A stretch of 64,000 nucleotides of DNA from Apostichopus japonicus (Eukaryota; Echinodermata; Holothuroidea; Aspidochirotida; Stichopodidae), in contig NC_092567.1 in NCBI RefSeq assembly GCF_037975245.1, positions 22,649,376 through 22,713,375 of the forward strand, in the 5' to 3' direction. Position numbers and translations under genes: made by a program. Below the pieces are notes generated by a model, which was given only the letters and a program-made list of their open reading frames with translations, was not told the origin of the DNA and did not search any database. Shown here in pieces: positions 59,283 to 64,000 of this stretch (position 1 is the first letter of the stretch; each line of letters opens with the position of its first letter).

Positions 59283-59371
59283 CGTGAAGCAACGCGCGCT
59301 ATGAGTACCAAACAACGCGCGCTTCGAGTACCAATAATGCGCGCTTTGAGTACCAAACAACGCGCACTTGA
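59283..59371 (+). repeat. CpG-rich tandem repeat, about 23-bp unit
   Basis: About four copies of AACGCGCGCTTCGAGTACCA with variants. It stands out for repeated GCGCGC in an AT-rich setting. Confidence 0.75.
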
Positions 59372-60491
59372 ATCCCCGCTACAATGCGATTTGTAGTTTC
59401 ACAGTCCTATGAAGGGAAATGTCAAAACTGACATAACCTAATGTAAAAACTATTTCGTATAACATCAAATCTGAGACTACATTTAGTTCCTTTCCATGCT
59501 GTAGTCAAATTGACAACGTACCTTCTATTTCGTCTTTCATTCATTTAAACTTCCTACATCTAATTTTTTTCCAATAAATTGTCATTTCAAACTTTTTACA
59601 ATGGCACTGAAACTGACAAAACTCCATTTACAATTGTTGTTTTCATTTAAAGGCACATAGGGATCTACCTTTATGGAGCGCGCGTATTGCAGCAATTGTT
59701 GATTAAGAAATTTAAGTCATCCGTTTGAATCATAACGTTATTGTCAACATTACTGCGAGGGTTGGGGGTGGGGGTGGATGCAAAATAACATTTCTTGATT
59801 AAATGAGATAAATAATAAAAAAGTGATAATTTTACTTAATAATTCAAACAAGGAACAACGTTTCCTTAAATACATAAACGAGGTTGCCCTTCCCCCCGCC
59901 CCCCCCCCCAAAAAAAAGAGAAAAAAGACTAGAAGAAATATCAACGAACAGTCCCACAAATATAAACCTGGTGCGTATGTGGGTTGGGGAGGGGTGGGGA
60001 GGGGGTACATATACTATAGAATACAGTTACTAATGTTCGGGTGTGTGTATATATAAGTGCATGTTTCTTTCTTGTTTTATTTATTTTATTTATTATTTTT
60101 TCGCAACACTAAAATCTGTGTATCTAGAAGATAAACAGCCTAAAAGACTAGAGAACGATTGCGTAACCTTTCGACAGTATTGGCTAAAACATCTTCAATT
60201 GTCTACGAAGTAACAAATACATTTCAAAGATCCTGCATGGTAGAAACAGAAAGAAGAAGGTATAAAGATAGCTAAATTGTAATCATATTTACACCAAAAT
60301 TAAACCCGTGTATTTTGTTAATATGTCAAACGAAGCTCCTCTTGAACGCTTAAGTAAACTCCTGGGAAGGGCAGAATTGTCTTAATAAGTATTTACTACT
60401 GGGGGACGACTCAAATATTTATATTATTACACGTATTATTTAATCAACATAATTATTCAAATGTTAACGGGAGTTATTTATTATTACTTAC

Positions 60492-60629
60492 TTTGTGGTG
60501 TATTTTCAGCTGCAGTAGCTAGCTCCTCCAAAAATAGTACTTTTCGAAGTTGTGTTTTTATTGCCCTAAGCGGTCCGTACAATTTGATCCAATTGCAGTC
60601 AATGTCGTTATGAAGTTCCTCGGTCGAGC
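60492..60629 (-). CDS. Candidate internal coding exon, unknown protein
   Basis: Minus strand: 138 nt open in one frame, phase 1-1, with a good donor CAAA|gtaagtaat and a weaker acceptor ATATATAGTAG. The peptide begins STEELHNDIDCNWIKLYG and ends LEELATAAENTPQ, with helix-like, protein-like composition. The strand and phase would allow splicing to exon 3 of the ETS gene, but nothing else links them. The plus strand is also open here, so the call is tentative. Confidence 0.3.
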
Positions 60630-61437
60630 CTACTATATATCTATATCAACTTGTCTATTCTTGTTGTCTGTCAAACATTTGTCAAATAACTTTAGGCCTT
60701 CACCGTCTACGAAGTTGATTGAAGGGAATTTCCCATCCAACTGAAGCAGTGATTGGTTATTTAAAATTGAATATTCATGAGACGAGATAGCCTTCACCTA
60801 TATGTAGCAACACAGTACTGGCAATAACACTGCATGCCGTGTGTGCATGAAACAGATAAGCTGTTTCAGAGAAAAAACAATTTAGAATTAAAAAAAAACA
60901 TTTTACTAGGAAAAGTCGTATCAGTACGAGCCTGCAGACTGGTGATAATATAGTATTTATGAGGTATACCAGATCTAAAATTTGTTTTCAAGAGCATGAA
61001 AGGAGAGATAAAGTTATCAACAAGAGACATTCTCATTAGGAAACATATAACTTTATTCCAATCACTGGAGAGCCCTTCACAAACAAATTAATGCTTGCTT
61101 TTTTGGTCAACGTTTTTGCTATAAAGAGTCAAAAGTTTTGGTCAAATCATCACGTTTTCTTTGTACTTTTAACGTTTTACCATAGACCACATGGCTGTAC
61201 AAAGAGAGCATGCTGGTAGTAGATAAGCAGCAGTTTAATTCGATCGAGAATCAGGCGAGAATAAATCAGGTTGAAACACAAAGACCTAAACAATAGTATA
61301 CGAGTATGGCATAGAACAAAAGGAAACCTGGCGGTGGTGTTTGGTGAGGGAGGGGAGGGGTGGGGAGGGGGAGGGGCAGGGGAGGGGAGTCCGTTTAATG
61401 TATGTTTGTACGGGTGGGTGGGTGTATGCGTGTATGC
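60630..61437. other. No gene seen
   Basis: AT-rich sequence ending in a GGGGAGG-rich stretch (61341-61390) just before the ATGT array. Confidence 0.5.
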
Positions 61438-61850
61438 TTGTATGTATGTATGTGTGTGTTGATGTATGTATGTATGTATGTATGTATGTATGTATGTATG
61501 TATGTATGTATGTATGTATGTATGTATGTGTGTATGTATGTATGTATGTATGTATGTATGTATGTATGTATGTATGTATGTATGTATGTATGTATGTATG
61601 TATGTATGTATGTATGTATGTATGTATGTATGTATGTATGTATGTATGTATGTGTGTATGTATGTGTGTATGTATGTATGTGTGTATGTATGTATGTATG
61701 TATGTATGCATGTATGTATGTATGTATGTATGTATGTATGTATGTATGTATGTATGTATGTATGTATGTATGTATGTATGTATGTATGTATGTATGTATG
61801 TATGTATGTATGTATGTATGTATGTTGGTATGTATATGCATGTATGTATT
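61438..61850 (+). repeat. (ATGT)n microsatellite, about 400 bp
   Basis: About 100 tetranucleotide units, GTAT on the plus strand, with scattered GTGT and GCAT variants. The tetranucleotide has no stop codon in any frame, so frames of 140-235 codons on both strands (Met-Tyr-Val-Cys or His-Thr-Tyr-Ile repeats) are artefacts. Confidence 0.97.
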
Positions 61851-64000
61851 GCTGTTCGTATACACGGAGTTCAATTGTCATTCATGTTACACAGAGGCCA
61901 AAATGTGAACAGGCTAACCGCATTCCAATTTGAAAGGCGTTTGCATGCATCTCGTTCCGATGTTCAATATTTAGTGAAGAATGTTATGACGGTGTTCGAG
62001 GCCGGGTGGGGGTGGGGTGGGGGTGGGGTAGCATCCATGGTTACTTGATTTCAACAGAGATCCAAAATTTGTAAATCACGTAAATATATCTGGAGAAGGT
62101 CAACGTATAAACAATAACAGATTTCATTTGCATGTACCCAAAATGAGTTCTGTGCGACTAAATGTACTGTGTTCAGTGAAGTTAAAGGTCACTGGAGATT
62201 AACAAAGGTCACAATTGGTAAGTTATCGAAGTTTAATAGCGCATATTGGCCTATTGGCTTTAATTCTTTGTACAAAGAGCCCCCTTTTGTAGGGTACCAT
62301 TTAAACTCAGTCACGCGTGAGATCTTGCGATGAGGTTTCCACTACTTCGCTACAATTTTCAAATATGTAAAGCAAAATATAAACAAACAATAGATTGCGT
62401 ATATTTCATCTTTTGAACTGACAACTGTATATACAGTATCTGGGGATCTTTAATAGCACTAATACCGTATATATGCAATATTGCCTTTCGTAATGGTGTA
62501 CCCCCTACTATAGTATATGTATCACTCCGCCTAAAGTGTTCTGGGGGAGGGGAGGGGGAAGGGGGAAGGGGCGAAAAGCAACAACAGGACATCATTTTTT
62601 ATATGCTATGAAGAATACAGTATCTAGGTTTTGGGTGCTTGAATGTCAGAGTACACAATTGGAGGTACATGTGGTCCGAATAAATTGGGTCAAATTGAGG
62701 CAATTTTAGACCACATTCGACCTTCCAAGAGCAACGTATGAAAATCGTTTGCTGGTGAAAAGAGTTTAAAAAAAAGAAGCTTGTTTATACATAAGTGACG
62801 AAATCTTTGGGTTCTCATAGCTAAAATACAATCTACATGGTTATTTTATACAATCTACATGGTTATTTTACGCGGACAAACTGAAGGTGTCATGAAATGG
62901 CCCACGTGTTAGCTATCTAGTGAGGGGGTAGCGTTTATTTAGTGAGAACTCCTACAACCTAATTTAAGACTACGTTACTTTGACGAGTCTGTGTGTAAGT
63001 CAATGGGGCATTGAGTTTGTGTGTAAGTCAATGAGGCATTGAGTTTGTGTGTAAGTCAATGGGGCATTTATATTTGGAGTCGGCTTACCTCGTAACAGAG
63101 CCATATATATGCAGGCTCTGCCTCGTAATACATGAAAAAAAGAGGACGCTATATCATTCTACATGTTTTGAAATAGTAAGTTGGTGAATCTATTAGTATA
63201 GTATAAAGGTCCTATTTCATTTTCATTTCGTTTATTTATCGCCGGTATTAATACCAAAATATTTATAAACAGCAGTATGAAAGACTTTATGAGACAATAG
63301 GGGAAAAAACATATACATATAAATATTATTGTTAAGATAAGAAATTCAAAATGTTTATGATACTAAAAATAGTCTACGACAAAAGGTTCAAATGCTTCCG
63401 TTTGAATAAAGACAAATGGAGCGCGTTAAACAAAAGCGCATGTTCTGAATCATTGTATTCTATATACATGTTGGCGGTAAGATATGAGGATTGCGTAACT
63501 TTCTATTGGCCTTAACTGAAAGACCTTTTACTTAGTGTAAGAACACAGTTGCTTTATCTCCATCGTGATCAATTTGGTCTTGATGACATCCTGATGATGA
63601 ACTCGGCTTTAACAGAAGTATCTCTTAAGCCTTTACGTAGTGATAAAATAGTCTACACGAAGTATATTCGAAGTAGACCTATACCCAGGAAATTTCAGTC
63701 AATCTCTCCGTTATCGTTTTGCAATATAAAATGACATCATACAGGCAACTACTGCATAGATATAATGTGCGGTAAAATAACAGAAATAAAAACATTTTTC
63801 CTTAAAATCTTGAATTAAAGAATGGCAGAGTGTCAGCTAAGGTTGACACGTACACAATGTCACCGATAATTTACTCAATAATTTAGGTAATGACACGAAA
63901 AAGTTCGATTTTCATCGATACGTAGCCTTTACCCTAAATAATCACTATACTATATACATGGCGACCGCACAGTGTGTTAGTCTAATCAAAGCACTGCAGG
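61851..64000. other. No gene seen; two small direct repeats
   Basis: A 22-bp duplication (CAATCTACATGGTTATTTTA) lies at 62830-62871. A 28-bp unit (GTGTGTAAGTCAATGGGGCA) occurs three times at 62988-63068. The rest is AT-rich with no convincing exon. Confidence 0.55.
62988..63068 (+). repeat. 28-bp tandem repeat, three copies
   Basis: The unit GTGTGTAAGTCAATGGGGCA plus TTGAGTTT repeats three times with one or two differences (GGGG/GAGG). Confidence 0.85.

Larger units (their letters stand above)
57001..60491. other. No recognised gene; small hairpin and tandem repeat
   Basis: Mostly AT-rich. A perfect 10-bp hairpin lies at 58771-58794 and a CpG-rich repeat at 59283-59371; both are listed separately. 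Another 8-bp hairpin (ACATCCGC/GCGGATGT) is near 58890. Confidence 0.45.

Noticed and set aside
61177-62048. Frames of 140-235 codons on both strands with Met-Tyr-Val-Cys or His-Thr-Tyr-Ile repeats
   Set aside because: They are translations of the (ATGT)n microsatellite, which has no stop codon in any frame; there is no gene-like sequence outside the array.

Overview
This window looks like a metazoan nuclear genome, and a marine invertebrate deuterostome is my best guess. It is AT-rich, intron-rich and gene-poor. It contains tRNA-derived SINEs, short TTAA-flanked and hAT-type MITEs, many minisatellites, (TA)n and (ATGT)n microsatellites, and G or C homopolymer runs of about 9-15 bases roughly every 2 kb. 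An echinoderm, perhaps a sea cucumber, would fit the repeat families, but that is an impression and not a database result. There is no bacterial-style gene organisation and no CRISPR array.

The one gene I can reconstruct with confidence is on the minus strand between 49,756 and 41,025. It is an ETS-domain transcription factor of the epithelium-specific ESE class (ELF3/ELF5/EHF). I place eight coding exons (49705-49725, 48540-48744, 43988-44041, 43526-43567, 43080-43199, 42281-42556, 41760-41955, 41025-41139). All junctions are GT/AG, all phases agree, and the joined frame is 343 codons including the stop. The last two exons carry a complete ETS domain with its conserved tryptophans and recognition-helix arginines, preceded by a basic stretch. 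The N-terminal 240 residues show no Pointed (PNT/SAM) domain. An in-frame TAA lies nine codons before the start ATG in the same exon, so this transcript cannot carry a PNT domain from exons further upstream.

From 1 to about 37 kb I find no gene I can name. The stretch holds a left-edge tandem repeat, a long imperfect inverted repeat (5129-5622), an hAT MITE with an intact 8-bp target duplication (7689-8059), a 20-bp minisatellite with higher-order structure (10141-10831), four copies of one TTAA MITE family (13.4, 15.8, 17.7 and 27.7 kb), a second TTAA MITE (21.55 and 17.48 kb), two SINEs, a minisatellite at 19 kb, and a CpG-rich 14-bp array at 30.26 kb. A few short exon-like open frames with splice-like flanks (18.4, 19.8, 24.0, 24.7 and 60.5 kb) are listed with low confidence. 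A TATA box with twin CRE-like sites sits at 36.2 kb.

From 49.8 kb to the right edge, upstream of the ETS gene, the sequence is mostly non-coding with large (TA)n tracts (51.7, 52.6, 56.7 kb) and a 400-bp (ATGT)n array (61.4 kb). The first non-coding exon and the promoter of the ETS gene should lie here, but I could not identify them. Perfect cAMP-response palindromes (TGACGTCA) occur six times in the window. Two are 130 bp apart in intron 1 of the ETS gene and one lies just downstream of its stop codon.
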